A stretch of DNA of 64,000 nucleotides from Planctomycetes bacterium ADurb.Bin069. GTDB lineage: Bacteria; Planctomycetota; UBA8108; UBA8890; UBA8898. Below, piece after piece: positions 54,705-63,505 of the stretch. The notes under the pieces were generated by a model. That model ran no database searches and was not told the origin of the DNA. It saw nothing but the letters and a program-made list of their open reading frames with translations. The position numbers were made by a program, and so were the translations under genes. Positions within the stretch are counted from its first letter, which is position 1; the number at the start of each line of letters is the position of its first letter. The stretch spans positions 1-64,000 of the forward strand of contig MWEK01000024.1 of NCBI GenBank assembly GCA_002070955.1. The letters run 5' to 3'.

Positions 54705-56000
54705 TCACGGCGTCTTCTGGAGCGGTCGCGCGCCGGCTTTCGGCCCCCGCGCTCCGCCCTCGTCCCGCTCTCCTTCGGGATCGCGCTCCTCGCCCTCGCC
54801 GGCCGGAGAATCCGGCTGCGCGTTCCGGTACGTGCCGCCGTTCTGCTGCGCCAGGCTGCGGAGGAACGGCACGAAGGCCTCGCGAAACCCCACCGCATGC
54901 ACCGCGACCTTCCGGAACCGATTCGCCCGTTCGACCCAGTCGAGAATCGGTTGCGTCGGCAGGAGCCCCGCGCCCTTGCACGGGCTGCCGTCGGACAAGA
55001 GCACGATCGCATTGGCTTCCTTGATATCGAAGGCCGCCGCGAGCGCCTCCTGAGTCCACGTCGTGCCGCTCGCCGCCAGACCCTGCACCCACGCCACGGC
55101 CTTGGCGATGTTCGGCGGCGTCGCCGGGTAGAGGCTCGGCCACAGGGGGGTGATTTTGTTGTTGAAGGAAATCACCGTGAAGCGCGTCTCGGGACGGAGG
55201 CCCTTGATGGTGCGGATCAGCTCCTGCTTGACAAGCTGCACGCGCGACATGCCGAAACCCGCGGCGGGCTCTTCCATGCTGCCCGAGATGTCGATCACGA
55301 AGACCACGCGCACGGACAGGACCTCGATGCCGAAAAAGCGCGGCAGCGGCATGGGAGGCCGAAACCCCCGCCAGGAGCGGCCCTTGCCGCCGTCGGAAAG
55401 CCCGGGCTCCCAGACTTCCCGCTCCTTGGCCCACCACTTGGCCCAGTCCTCGGCGACACGGATGTTCTGCCCCGTGAGCTGGTACAGCGCCTGCCGCGCC
55501 ACGAGGCCGTATTCCGGGGACATTTTTTCCGCCGCGGGAAGGATCCCGACGAGCGCCGTCACCGCGCTCTTGAAAGGCTTGCCGCCGAGGGCCCGCGCCG
55601 CGCGTATCGCCAGGGCCTGATCCTTGTCCTTGAGGCGCGCCTCGAGGTGGCTCACGGCGGCCTCCACGGGAATGTCCTCGAGCGCGAAGAGCGCCAGCGT
55701 GCGCATGCGCTCGTCTTTTTGCTGCGCCAGCGTCTTGCCGATCGCCGCGATGGCCTCAGCGCCCCGCACGGCGGCCAGCGTCTGTCTGACGGCCGCATAC
55801 ACTTCGTGGGAAGGGTGCTCGACCCCGATCCGGAGCACGATCTCCACGGTCGTTTTGGTCGGCTCGGCGCCCACCTCCGCCAGGAGCGCGCGGATGCGCG
55901 CCCCGTCGCCCGACTTCATGGCCGCGACAAGCTGTTTGCCGACATCGACCCCCGACGAGCCCGCGGCGGCGGCGAGGAAAAAAGTCAACAGTGTCGCCAT
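54705..56000 (-). CDS. HEAT-repeat / von Willebrand A domain protein (paralogue)
   Basis: 431 aa. Short hydrophobic N-terminus MATLLTFFLAAAAGSSG. HEAT-like repeats at about 20-175 (AVSHLEARLKDKDQALAIRA), a WAKWWAKEREVW segment, then a VWA domain at about 230-390 with a complete MIDAS start D237-I-S-G-S (VFVIDISGSM), SGTTWTQEAL and LLSDGSPC. The tail is Glu/Gly-rich and low complexity. Same domain order as 47500-49278, which also has a WW-rich linker (WDGWWKANQSK), so the two are paralogues. Probably exported; function unknown. Confidence 0.85.
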   Translation of the reverse strand: MATLLTFFLAAAAGSSGVDVGKQLVAAMKSGDGARIRALLAEVGAEPTKTTVEIVLRIGVEHPSHEVYAAVRQTLAAVRGAEAIAAIGKTLAQQKDERMRTLALFALEDIPVEAAVSHLEARLKDKDQALAIRAARALGGKPFKSAVTALVGILPAAEKMSPEYGLVARQALYQLTGQNIRVAEDWAKWWAKEREVWEPGLSDGGKGRSWRGFRPPMPLPRFFGIEVLSVRVVFVIDISGSMEEPAAGFGMSRVQLVKQELIRTIKGLRPETRFTVISFNNKITPLWPSLYPATPPNIAKAVAWVQGLAASGTTWTQEALAAAFDIKEANAIVLLSDGSPCKGAGLLPTQPILDWVERANRFRKVAVHAVGFREAFVPFLRSLAQQNGGTYRNAQPDSPAGEGEERDPEGERDEGGARGPKAGARPLQKTP

Positions 56001-56102
56001 GGATTGCGCATGCTCCTACCACGACTCTACCACGAAGCGGGGCGCAGTCACAGGAACGGGCGGACCGGCGCGCACGCCGTGCTCGGCTCGACCCGGAAGG
56101 GA

Positions 56103-56111
56103 TGGTACAAT
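56103..56111 (+). promoter_or_regulatory. extended -10 promoter TGGTACAAT
   Basis: TG-G-TACAAT, 30 bases before the ATG at 56141. Confidence 0.5.
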
Positions 56112-56140
56112 CGGCCTTGCCACCCGAAAAGGAGCAAAGG

Positions 56141-56389
56141 ATGCCAATTTACGAGTTTCGCTGCCGGAAATGCAAGGCGGTGAACGAGTTTCTGGTGCGC
56201 GGCACCGGCCTGGAAGCGGGCACGACCTGCCCGGAATGCGGCTGCGAGCGCCTCGAAAAGCTGATCTCTGCCGCGGCGATAGCCTCGCGCAACGGCGCCG
56301 GACAGGGGACTGCCTCGAGCGCGCCTTCGACGGCGAAGAAAAGCTGCACCCGGGCCTCGTGCGCGGGCTGCGCCAGCAGGTGCCGCTAG
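56141..56389 (+). CDS. FmdB-family zinc ribbon protein
   Basis: 82 aa. MPIYEFRCRKC with C8-x2-C11 and TTCPECG with C30-x2-C33 is the FmdB/CxxC_CXXC_SSSS regulatory-protein signature. A Ser/Ala/Thr-rich tail ends in four further cysteines (SCTRASCAGCASRC). AAAAGGAG precedes the ATG. Members are small zinc ribbons of unknown function, once linked to formamidase regulation. The next gene starts 36 bases later but encodes a secreted protein, so a functional link is not obvious. Confidence 0.88.
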   Translation: MPIYEFRCRKCKAVNEFLVRGTGLEAGTTCPECGCERLEKLISAAAIASRNGAGQGTASSAPSTAKKSCTRASCAGCASRCR

Positions 56390-56425
56390 ACGCGGTCCGC
56401 GAACCGCGCAAAAGGACATCTCGAC

Positions 56426-59400
56426 ATGCGATCGGCTCGGACCCGGCCGCCCGGGGCGTTCGGTCGCCCCGGCGCGGCGCTGCTCGCCCTGGCCGCTCTG
56501 GCATCCTCGGCCGGCGCCGCCAACTACGCCACCGTCATCGATTCGCGCGCCCTTTTCGACGCGCTGACGATGCCCGAGGAGTTCCGCCCCGATCTGCTTC
56601 GGACGGGCAAGTATCTGGCGCCCGCCGCCGCCGGCGATCTGCTCCCCGTCTGCTATCAGAACGTCAACGTCTATCCGCGCCACCTGGAGTTCATGGCCTT
56701 CGAGTTCCCCGAGCGTTTCCCCGCCTTCACGCCCGAGGAGTACATGGCCCTCGTCGAGCGCCGGGCGACGCGGCGGTACTGGGCCGGCGCGCTTTTTGAA
56801 ATCGAGGGCGGCCGGTTCGGCATCACGGTTTTCACCGATGTCTCGCGGGCGGCCGAACTGCCCGAGCGCGACGAGGTGGCCGCGCTCATCGCGACGTTGG
56901 CGCCCACCTTTCACCTGGGCCCCCTGTGCTACATTCCCGATTCGGATGCGGCCCGCGAGAACGCCCGCTCCTGGCAGGACCCGCCTTTCTGCATCTACCA
57001 ACTGTCGGCGGACGGCGATGTGGTCTACGAGGCTTACAGCCTGGCCACGGGCTACGGCCGGATTCGGCTCATGACGGCGCGCGAGGCCGAGGAGGCCGGC
57101 GCCGCGGGCGCGCTGAGCTGGCAGGACCTCTTGATCCTGGACGGGGTGCCCGCCTTTCTCGAGGCCGTCATCGCCGGCGTCATCACGGGCGCCCGCCAGG
57201 GCGAGCTGAGCCACCTGAACGTCCGGGCCTCGCGCCGCGGAACGCCGAACGCCTTCGTCAAGAATCCCCGCGCGGCATTCGCGCCCTTCGAGGGCAAGCT
57301 CGTCAAACTGGTTGTCGGCCCCCTCGCCTACGAGCCGCCCGTCGAAGTCTCCGAGGCCGAGGCCCAGGCCTGGTGGGACGCGCACCGCCCTTCCATCGAA
57401 CCGCCTCCGCCCGCCGACCTTGCCTGGTCCGAGCTGACCGATCTGCGGGAGGCGGCCGGAGAAACCGAGGCCCTGTTGACGCGCTTCGGAGCCAAGGCCG
57501 CCAACTTGGCGGTGCTCTACCGCTGCCTTCCCGAAAAGTACCAAGTCCCGGCCTTCGCCATCCCCTTCAAGTACTACCTCGCGTTCATGGACCGGAACAT
57601 CATCCTCGATCGCCGCGGGTCGGCCCCTCGCGCCGTGACGTGCCGGGACTACGTGACCTCGCTTCTGGCCGACGCGAAGTTCAGGAGCGACTCGGCCTAC
57701 CGAGCCGCGCTCCTCAACGGCCTCGTGCGCGAGCTGCGCGACAACACCGTTGTCGACCCGGCCCTCGTCGCCGCCGTGGCGGCGCAGGCCGAGGAAGTCT
57801 TCGGCTCGCCGCGCATCATGCTGCGCGCGCGGTCCTCCTCCAACATGGAGGACGACCTGGTCTTCAGCGGCGCGGGGCTCTACGACTCAAGCTCGATGTG
57901 CCCGGCGGATTCCACCGACGGCGATCGCGACGGCCCGTCGGCCTGCGATCGCGCCATCCGCGGCGAGCGCGAGATCGAGCGCGGCCTCCGGCGCGTCTGG
58001 GCCGGCCTCTGGAACATGCGCGCCTTCGAGGAGCGCTCCTACTTTCAACTCCCGCACGCTCAGGCCGTGATGGGCGTCCTGGTGACGCCGGCCTTCCCCG
58101 ACGAGGCGGCCAACGGCGTCGCGTTCACCGGCAATCCCTTCGACCCCTTCGATAAACGCTATCTGGTCAATGTCCAGCTCGGCGACGCGAGCGTCGTGCT
58201 TCCCGATCCCGACGTGACCCCCGAGAAGGACATCCTCGCCCTCGAGGACGGCGAGGTGACCGCCGTCGTGCGCGCCCGGCCATCGTCGCTGGTGCCGCCG
58301 GGAACTTATGTGCTCACCGACGCGCAGCTCAAGGAGCTGGGGCGCGCCTGCGCCCTCGCCGCGGATTGCTTCCCTGTCGATCCGGGGCCCCACGATCCCG
58401 AGCGCGTAATCCTGGACATCGAGTTCAAGTTTCTCCGCGACGGCGCCCTCAAGATCAAGCAGATCCGCCCCTACCTCATCCCCGAGGGGCTGGTCAATAC
58501 CGCCTACACCTTCAACATCACGATTCCCCCGGAGACCGCGGCGGCGGGCGCCTTCCTGCACCGCCGCACGCTGGATGTCGAGCAGGGACGGCGCGCGTGG
58601 GCGCGCTTCCGCTCCGGCGCCCACCGGATCGTCATGCGCGGGCCCGCGGCGGACGGCGACTTGATCGAGAGTCTGCGGCTCCGGTCGCCGGACGGCGAGG
58701 CGACCGCCGCGACCGCCGGCCGCTTCACGCTGACGATGAGCCAGAGCGAAGGCCTGCCGCCCTATCTGGAACTGGAGTACCGCCAGCGCTTCGTCGCTCC
58801 GGACGGCCTCCACGAAGTGACGATCAAGCTCCTGCGCTTCCAGGCCGGTTCGACGCCCCCCGACATCGTCTTCGACGAGAGCTACCTCTCCAACACGCCC
58901 GACTTCGCCGGCGTCGGCTCCGCCATCGGCGGCTTGTGGATGCAAGCCGTCCCCATCGACGACCCCGACAACCACATGCGCAAGTTCAGGTTCGGCAGCA
59001 CGACCTACGCGGCCCTCCCGCGCTACCGCGTCCGGATCGAGGCCGGGGAGGAGAGCATCGAGCTGGACTACCGGCTGAAACGCCTGATCCTGGCCAACGG
59101 CCCGGCGCAGCTCATGGGCGCGCGCGTGGCGCTTGCCGAGGGAACGGCCGAGGTCCGGGACTACTGGCGCCTCGTCTACGCGGCGGACTGGCACAACACC
59201 GATCAGCGCTTCCGGGTGCTCTTCGCCCCGCCCCTGGGCAACGTGCACGCCGTTGACATCGCCGAGCCGTACCGCGACATAACGCCCGCCAAGGTGATTC
59301 TGCGCGGCCCGAACATGGAAGCGCTGCGCATGCTCGCCGTGGATTCCTACAGCGAAACGTTGGTCGAGGACCCCAACCAGGTGCCTTTCCGGCGCGGCGA

Positions 59401-59665
59401 TGCCGCGCCCGACGGACGCCTCACCGTTTCCGACGCGGCGGCGGTGCTGAAGTACGTCGCGGGGCGCGACACGGCGCCCCCCTGCGCCAAGGCCCTCGAT
59501 ATCAACGACGACGGAAAAATCGACCTCACCGATGCCCTCCGGCTCCTGGCGTACCTCTTTGCGGGCGGCCCGCCGCCCGCGGAGCCCTTCGCCGCCTGCG
59601 GCCTCGATCAGACGACGCTCGGCGACCCCCTGACCTGCGGCGTCCACCCCCCCTGCGCGCCCTGA
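56426..59665 (+). CDS. secreted PEP/pyruvate-binding (PPDK-like) dockerin protein
   Basis: 1079 aa. Signal sequence RPGAALLALAALASSAGAA. A swivelling phosphohistidine domain is marked by GELSHLNVRASRRGTPNAF (H263), as in PEP-utilising enzymes. It is followed by the PEP/pyruvate-binding ATP-grasp domain (about 345-690): TRFGAKAANLAVL, RARSSSNMEDDLVFSGAGLY, FEFKFLRDGALKIKQIRPYL-like end. The C-terminal third is beta-rich, then two dockerin loops (RGDAAPDGRLTVSDAAAVL, DINDDGKIDLTDALRLL) and the Cys tail. The order (His domain before ATP-grasp) is like glucan water dikinases rather than PPDK. An ATP-using enzyme outside the cytoplasm is unexpected; activity is unproven. Confidence 0.87.
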   Translation: MRSARTRPPGAFGRPGAALLALAALASSAGAANYATVIDSRALFDALTMPEEFRPDLLRTGKYLAPAAAGDLLPVCYQNVNVYPRHLEFMAFEFPERFPAFTPEEYMALVERRATRRYWAGALFEIEGGRFGITVFTDVSRAAELPERDEVAALIATLAPTFHLGPLCYIPDSDAARENARSWQDPPFCIYQLSADGDVVYEAYSLATGYGRIRLMTAREAEEAGAAGALSWQDLLILDGVPAFLEAVIAGVITGARQGELSHLNVRASRRGTPNAFVKNPRAAFAPFEGKLVKLVVGPLAYEPPVEVSEAEAQAWWDAHRPSIEPPPPADLAWSELTDLREAAGETEALLTRFGAKAANLAVLYRCLPEKYQVPAFAIPFKYYLAFMDRNIILDRRGSAPRAVTCRDYVTSLLADAKFRSDSAYRAALLNGLVRELRDNTVVDPALVAAVAAQAEEVFGSPRIMLRARSSSNMEDDLVFSGAGLYDSSSMCPADSTDGDRDGPSACDRAIRGEREIERGLRRVWAGLWNMRAFEERSYFQLPHAQAVMGVLVTPAFPDEAANGVAFTGNPFDPFDKRYLVNVQLGDASVVLPDPDVTPEKDILALEDGEVTAVVRARPSSLVPPGTYVLTDAQLKELGRACALAADCFPVDPGPHDPERVILDIEFKFLRDGALKIKQIRPYLIPEGLVNTAYTFNITIPPETAAAGAFLHRRTLDVEQGRRAWARFRSGAHRIVMRGPAADGDLIESLRLRSPDGEATAATAGRFTLTMSQSEGLPPYLELEYRQRFVAPDGLHEVTIKLLRFQAGSTPPDIVFDESYLSNTPDFAGVGSAIGGLWMQAVPIDDPDNHMRKFRFGSTTYAALPRYRVRIEAGEESIELDYRLKRLILANGPAQLMGARVALAEGTAEVRDYWRLVYAADWHNTDQRFRVLFAPPLGNVHAVDIAEPYRDITPAKVILRGPNMEALRMLAVDSYSETLVEDPNQVPFRRGDAAPDGRLTVSDAAAVLKYVAGRDTAPPCAKALDINDDGKIDLTDALRLLAYLFAGGPPPAEPFAACGLDQTTLGDPLTCGVHPPCAP

Positions 59666-59745
59666 CGCTCCGACCCTTGCATTCTCCCGCTTTTCCGCCA
59701 GGATAGAGCCTTTTAGAGCGGCGGATTTCCGGAGCGACGACGCGC

Positions 59746-61065
59746 ATGCGGATCACGGTCATCGGCAGCGGTTACGTGGGGCTCGTCAGCGGGGCGTGTT
59801 TTTCCCGGTTCGGCCACACGGTCACGTGCGTCGACAAGGACGCGGAGAAAATCGCGCGCCTGGCGCGCGGCGAGATTCCGATCTACGAACCGGGGCTCGA
59901 CGCCCTGGTGAGCGAGAATCTCGCCGCCGGGCGGCTGGCCTTCACGACGGACACGGCCGCGGCGGTGGACGGCGCGGAGGTCGTGTTCATCGCCGTCGGC
60001 ACCCCCGCCTCGCGCCGCAGCGACGGGTACGCGGATCTCACTTACGTTTACGAAGCGGCGGCTCAAATCGCGCCGCACATCCGGGCGTACACCGTGATCG
60101 CCAACAAAAGCACCGTGCCCGTCGGCACGGCCCGGCAGGTGGCCCACATCGCGGCGCAGGCCAATCCCGCGGCCGACTTCGACGTCGCGAGCAATCCGGA
60201 GTTCCTCCGGGAAGGCGCGGCCATCGCCGACTTCCAGCGCCCCGACCGCGTCGTCATCGGCGCCGACTCGCCCCGCGCCGCTGAGGTCCTCAAGGAAGTC
60301 TACCGGCCGCTGTACATCAATGAGACGCCCTTCGTCACCACGTCGCTCGAAACGGCCGAGCTCATCAAGTACGCCTCCAACGGCTTCCTCGCCACGAAGA
60401 TCACCTTCATCAACGAGATGGCGGCCATTTGCGAGGAGATCGGCGCCAATGTCCAGGACGTCGCCAAGGGCATGGGCCTGGACGGGCGCATCGGCCAGAA
60501 GTTCCTCCACGCGGGCCCGGGCTACGGCGGCTCGTGCCTCCCCAAGGACACCCACGCGCTCCTCAGGATCGCCCAGTCCTGCGGCACGGCCTGCCGCATC
60601 GTGGAGGCCGTCGTCGAGGCCAACGCCGCCCAGAAAGCCCGCATGACGCGGAAGATCCGCGCGGCGCTGGGCGGCAAGGAATCCGGCGCGACGATCGCGT
60701 TCCTCGGCCTGGCCTTCAAACCCGAGACCGACGACATGCGGGAGGCGCCCGCCTTGACGATCATCCCCGCTCTCGCCGAGCACGGCGCCCGCATCCGCGC
60801 CCACGACCCGCGGGCCATGGACGAGGCCCGCAAGGTCCTGCCCGAGGTGGTTTACTGCGCCGATCCCTACGAGGCCGTGTCGGGCGCCGACGCCGTCGTG
60901 CTCCTGACGGAGTGGAACGAATACCGCGCCATGGACCTGGAACGGATCAAGGCGCTCCTGCGCGTCCCCGTCTTCATCGACCTGCGCAACGTCTATTCCC
61001 CCGACGCCATGGCCGCCCTCGGGTTCCGCTATTTCAGCGTGGGAAGGCCGTCCGCGGGGGCGTGA
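59746..61065 (+). CDS. ugd: UDP-glucose 6-dehydrogenase
   Basis: 439 aa. Oxidises UDP-glucose to UDP-glucuronate with two NAD+, feeding acidic polysaccharides or lipid-linked sugars. N-terminal Rossmann motif GSGYVG (7-12), ANKSTVPVGT, SNPEFLREG, and the catalytic cysteine C264 in GPGYGGSCLPKD. The C-terminal domain has LGLAFKPETDDMREAP and AVVLLTEWNEYRAMD. Length and motifs are standard. The ribosome site is weak (GGAG about 14 bases upstream). It may supply precursor to the export system represented at 35.6 kb. Confidence 0.96.
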   Translation: MRITVIGSGYVGLVSGACFSRFGHTVTCVDKDAEKIARLARGEIPIYEPGLDALVSENLAAGRLAFTTDTAAAVDGAEVVFIAVGTPASRRSDGYADLTYVYEAAAQIAPHIRAYTVIANKSTVPVGTARQVAHIAAQANPAADFDVASNPEFLREGAAIADFQRPDRVVIGADSPRAAEVLKEVYRPLYINETPFVTTSLETAELIKYASNGFLATKITFINEMAAICEEIGANVQDVAKGMGLDGRIGQKFLHAGPGYGGSCLPKDTHALLRIAQSCGTACRIVEAVVEANAAQKARMTRKIRAALGGKESGATIAFLGLAFKPETDDMREAPALTIIPALAEHGARIRAHDPRAMDEARKVLPEVVYCADPYEAVSGADAVVLLTEWNEYRAMDLERIKALLRVPVFIDLRNVYSPDAMAALGFRYFSVGRPSAGA

Positions 61066-61097
61066 CGCCGGCGGCGCCGCGCGCCGAGGGCGGGCGC

Positions 61098-62591
61098 TCA
61101 GTCGCAGGGCGGGTAGGCTTCGCAGCCCAGCGCGTCCTCGGTGGGATCGTAGCCGCAGACCGCAAAAGGCGGCGGCGGCGGCGGCCGGCCCGCGAAGAGG
61201 TAGCCGAGCAGCGTCACAGGGTCCGCGACGTTGACGGCGCCGTCGTCGTTGATGTCGGCGCCGTCCAGGCACGAGGGCGCCGGCGTGCTTGCGAAAAGGT
61301 ATCCGAGGACGGTGACGGCGTCGGCGACATTGAACCGGCCGTCGGCGTTGGAATCGCCCCGCACGAACCGTTGCCCCGGCGCGCAGAGGTTCTCGAACAC
61401 CTCCACCGTGCTGTCGTACCACTGGACCGACGCGATGTCCGGGTCGCCGTCGCGGTCGAAGTCCTCGACGACGGGATAGCGCGGATTCACGCCGGCGGGC
61501 AGAAACGGACCGGCGGTGAATCCCCGGGCGCCGTCGCCCCAGAAGATCATCAAGGCGAATCGGGTGGGATTCTCCGCGATGGGCTCGAAAAGCGCCACCA
61601 CCAAGTCCAGCGCGCCGTCCCGGTCAAGATCGGCGATCGCCGGCTCGACGGCGGTCGAACTCGGGGGCGCGCGCAGCACCTGCGCCTCGGAGAACTCGCC
61701 CTTGCCGTTGCCCCACAAGACGCACACCGACGCGTCGGTCCACGATCCCACGACGAGATCGAGCGCTCCGTCGCCGTCGAGATCCGCGACACGGCAGGAG
61801 CACGGCCCCGACGCGGGGGGCGTCAGAATCCTCTGAACGAAGGCCGCCCTGCCGTCGCCGCCGTTGCGGAAGATCGTCACGCTCGGCACGCCGCCGCCGA
61901 TCCACTCCGAGTTGGCGGCCGCGTAGTCAAGATCGCCGTCGCCGTCGAAGTCGCCGATGCCCACGTTCTGGGGCCGCACGCCCTGGGTCGGGACCATGTT
62001 GAACAGGGTGAAAACGCCCTTCCCGTCGTTCTTCCAGATGGCCACGGCGGCGGCCAGATCGTACGTCACGACAAGATCGAGGTCGCCGTCGCCGTCCATG
62101 TCCTCCGCCTGGATTCCGTGGGGGTAGCTGCCGCCGCCGGTGGAATAGACCGTCGCGGGCGAAAGCCCCGCGTTGCCATCGTTGAACACGACGGCGAGCC
62201 TGCCGCCGTAGAAATCCACGGCCGCGAAGTCGAGATTCCCGTCGCCGTCCAGATCGCCCTGGCACATGCCTTCGTAGACCGTGCTTTCGGTCTCGGGGAG
62301 CACATAAGCTTCCGGGGCTCGAAAAGTCCCGTCCCCGTTCCCACGCAGGATGCAGATATGCGGCGCGTGCCGATTGAGAACGCAGCAGTCAAGCAAGCCG
62401 TCGCCGTCGTAGTCCCCCGACAGAAGCACGTGCGATTTGGCGGTGGAGAAAGGATCGTTCGACGGCAGCGTGTAGACGACGGGGGCGCCGTACAGCGCCT
62501 CCCGGGCCGGACAGGCGGCAAAGGCCCGCCAGCCGGCGCAAGGGAACCATAACAATACAACGCAGAGAATCCTCATCCTCGCCATATCCAT
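61098..62591 (-). CDS. secreted FG-GAP/VCBS repeat dockerin protein
   Basis: 497 aa. Signal peptide in MRILCVVLLWFPCAGWRAF; starts are possible at 62591, 62585 or 62576, none with a clear ribosome site. Seven FG-GAP/VCBS-type blades follow, each with a calcium loop: DYDGDGLLD, DLDGDGNLD, DMDGDGDLD, DFDGDGDLD, DLDGDGALD, DLDRDGALD, DFDRDGDPD. Together they suggest a seven-bladed beta-propeller. The end has two dockerin loops (RGDSNADGRFNVADAVTVL, DINDDGAVNVADPVTLL) and the tail PFAVCGYDPT...CEAYPPC. Adhesion or display is inferred. It converges with ugd. Confidence 0.9.
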   Translation of the reverse strand: MDMARMRILCVVLLWFPCAGWRAFAACPAREALYGAPVVYTLPSNDPFSTAKSHVLLSGDYDGDGLLDCCVLNRHAPHICILRGNGDGTFRAPEAYVLPETESTVYEGMCQGDLDGDGNLDFAAVDFYGGRLAVVFNDGNAGLSPATVYSTGGGSYPHGIQAEDMDGDGDLDLVVTYDLAAAVAIWKNDGKGVFTLFNMVPTQGVRPQNVGIGDFDGDGDLDYAAANSEWIGGGVPSVTIFRNGGDGRAAFVQRILTPPASGPCSCRVADLDGDGALDLVVGSWTDASVCVLWGNGKGEFSEAQVLRAPPSSTAVEPAIADLDRDGALDLVVALFEPIAENPTRFALMIFWGDGARGFTAGPFLPAGVNPRYPVVEDFDRDGDPDIASVQWYDSTVEVFENLCAPGQRFVRGDSNADGRFNVADAVTVLGYLFASTPAPSCLDGADINDDGAVNVADPVTLLGYLFAGRPPPPPPFAVCGYDPTEDALGCEAYPPCD

Positions 62592-62623
62592 TCAAGGATA
62601 CGGGACGGCGCGCGCCGCGTCCA

Positions 62624-63505
62624 TCACGAGCGGCGGGGCGGCGCCAGAAACGGCAGCGCCCCGGCCGCGAGCTCGAAGGTCGCCGGCGTCGTTCCGAAAG
62701 GCTCGCCGTCCACTTCGACCGGCGCCGGGGCTTCGGATTCCACCGCGACGCGGATGCCCCGCAGCGTCCGCACGCCGCCGAGGCGCTCCATGCGGCCGCA
62801 CAGCGCGGCCAGGGCGTACAGAACGAGGGCCGGGCGCGAGCCCCGCGCGCACACCGTCACCTCGAACACCCCCGAATCGCAGCGCGCCTCCCGCGCCAGG
62901 CTGAAGAGACCGCCGTAGTGCCGGGTCTTGCTCACGATCGCCAGGGCGCCCTTCACGGGAGGCGCATCGTCCACCGTCACGGTGAGCGCCGGCGCCCGAT
63001 AGCGCCACAGCGCCCGCAGGATCGGCACGGCGAAGCGCGTGAAACGCTGAGACTTGGCGCGGCGCCGCGCATCCTCCGCGACCACGAGGGCGTCAAACCC
63101 CACGCTGGCCACCATGAGGAAGCGCCGGCCGCCGGCGCGGCCGACGTCGATGCGCCGCGCGTCGCCGGCTTCGATCAGCGCCGCGATCTCCTCGGGGGTT
63201 CCGCTAAGGCCGAGTTCCCGGGCGGTCACGTTGGCGGTGCCGGCAGGCAGAAACCCCACCGGGGTGGCGAAGGGTTCGCGCAGACCGTTCACCACCTCGT
63301 TCAACGTTCCATCGCCTCCGGCGGCGATCAGGGCATCCGCGCCGAATTCCGGCGCCGCCGCGCGCGCCCGCGCATCGCCTGCGGCGGCGGTCAGAAACAC
63401 CTCGACGGCATGCCCGCGGGCGCGCAGCAGCTCGGCGAGCGCCTCGATCTTCCGCGCCGCCGCCCCTCCGCCCGCGATCGGGTTGCCGACGACGAGCACC
63501 TTCAC
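62624..63505 (-). CDS. diacylglycerol kinase family lipid kinase
   Basis: 293 aa. NPIAGGG at the N-terminus, the nucleotide motif GGDGTLNEVV (63-72) and PAGTANVTARELG define the DagK/LCB5/YegS family, which phosphorylates diacylglycerol, sphingoid bases or related lipids. The C-terminal beta domain has SVGFDALV and VEVDGEPFG. No signal peptide. It overlaps the upstream lipoprotein gene by 4 bases (ATGA), so both are translated together. Confidence 0.92.
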   Translation of the reverse strand: MKVLVVGNPIAGGGAAARKIEALAELLRARGHAVEVFLTAAAGDARARAAAPEFGADALIAAGGDGTLNEVVNGLREPFATPVGFLPAGTANVTARELGLSGTPEEIAALIEAGDARRIDVGRAGGRRFLMVASVGFDALVVAEDARRRAKSQRFTRFAVPILRALWRYRAPALTVTVDDAPPVKGALAIVSKTRHYGGLFSLAREARCDSGVFEVTVCARGSRPALVLYALAALCGRMERLGGVRTLRGIRVAVESEAPAPVEVDGEPFGTTPATFELAAGALPFLAPPRRS

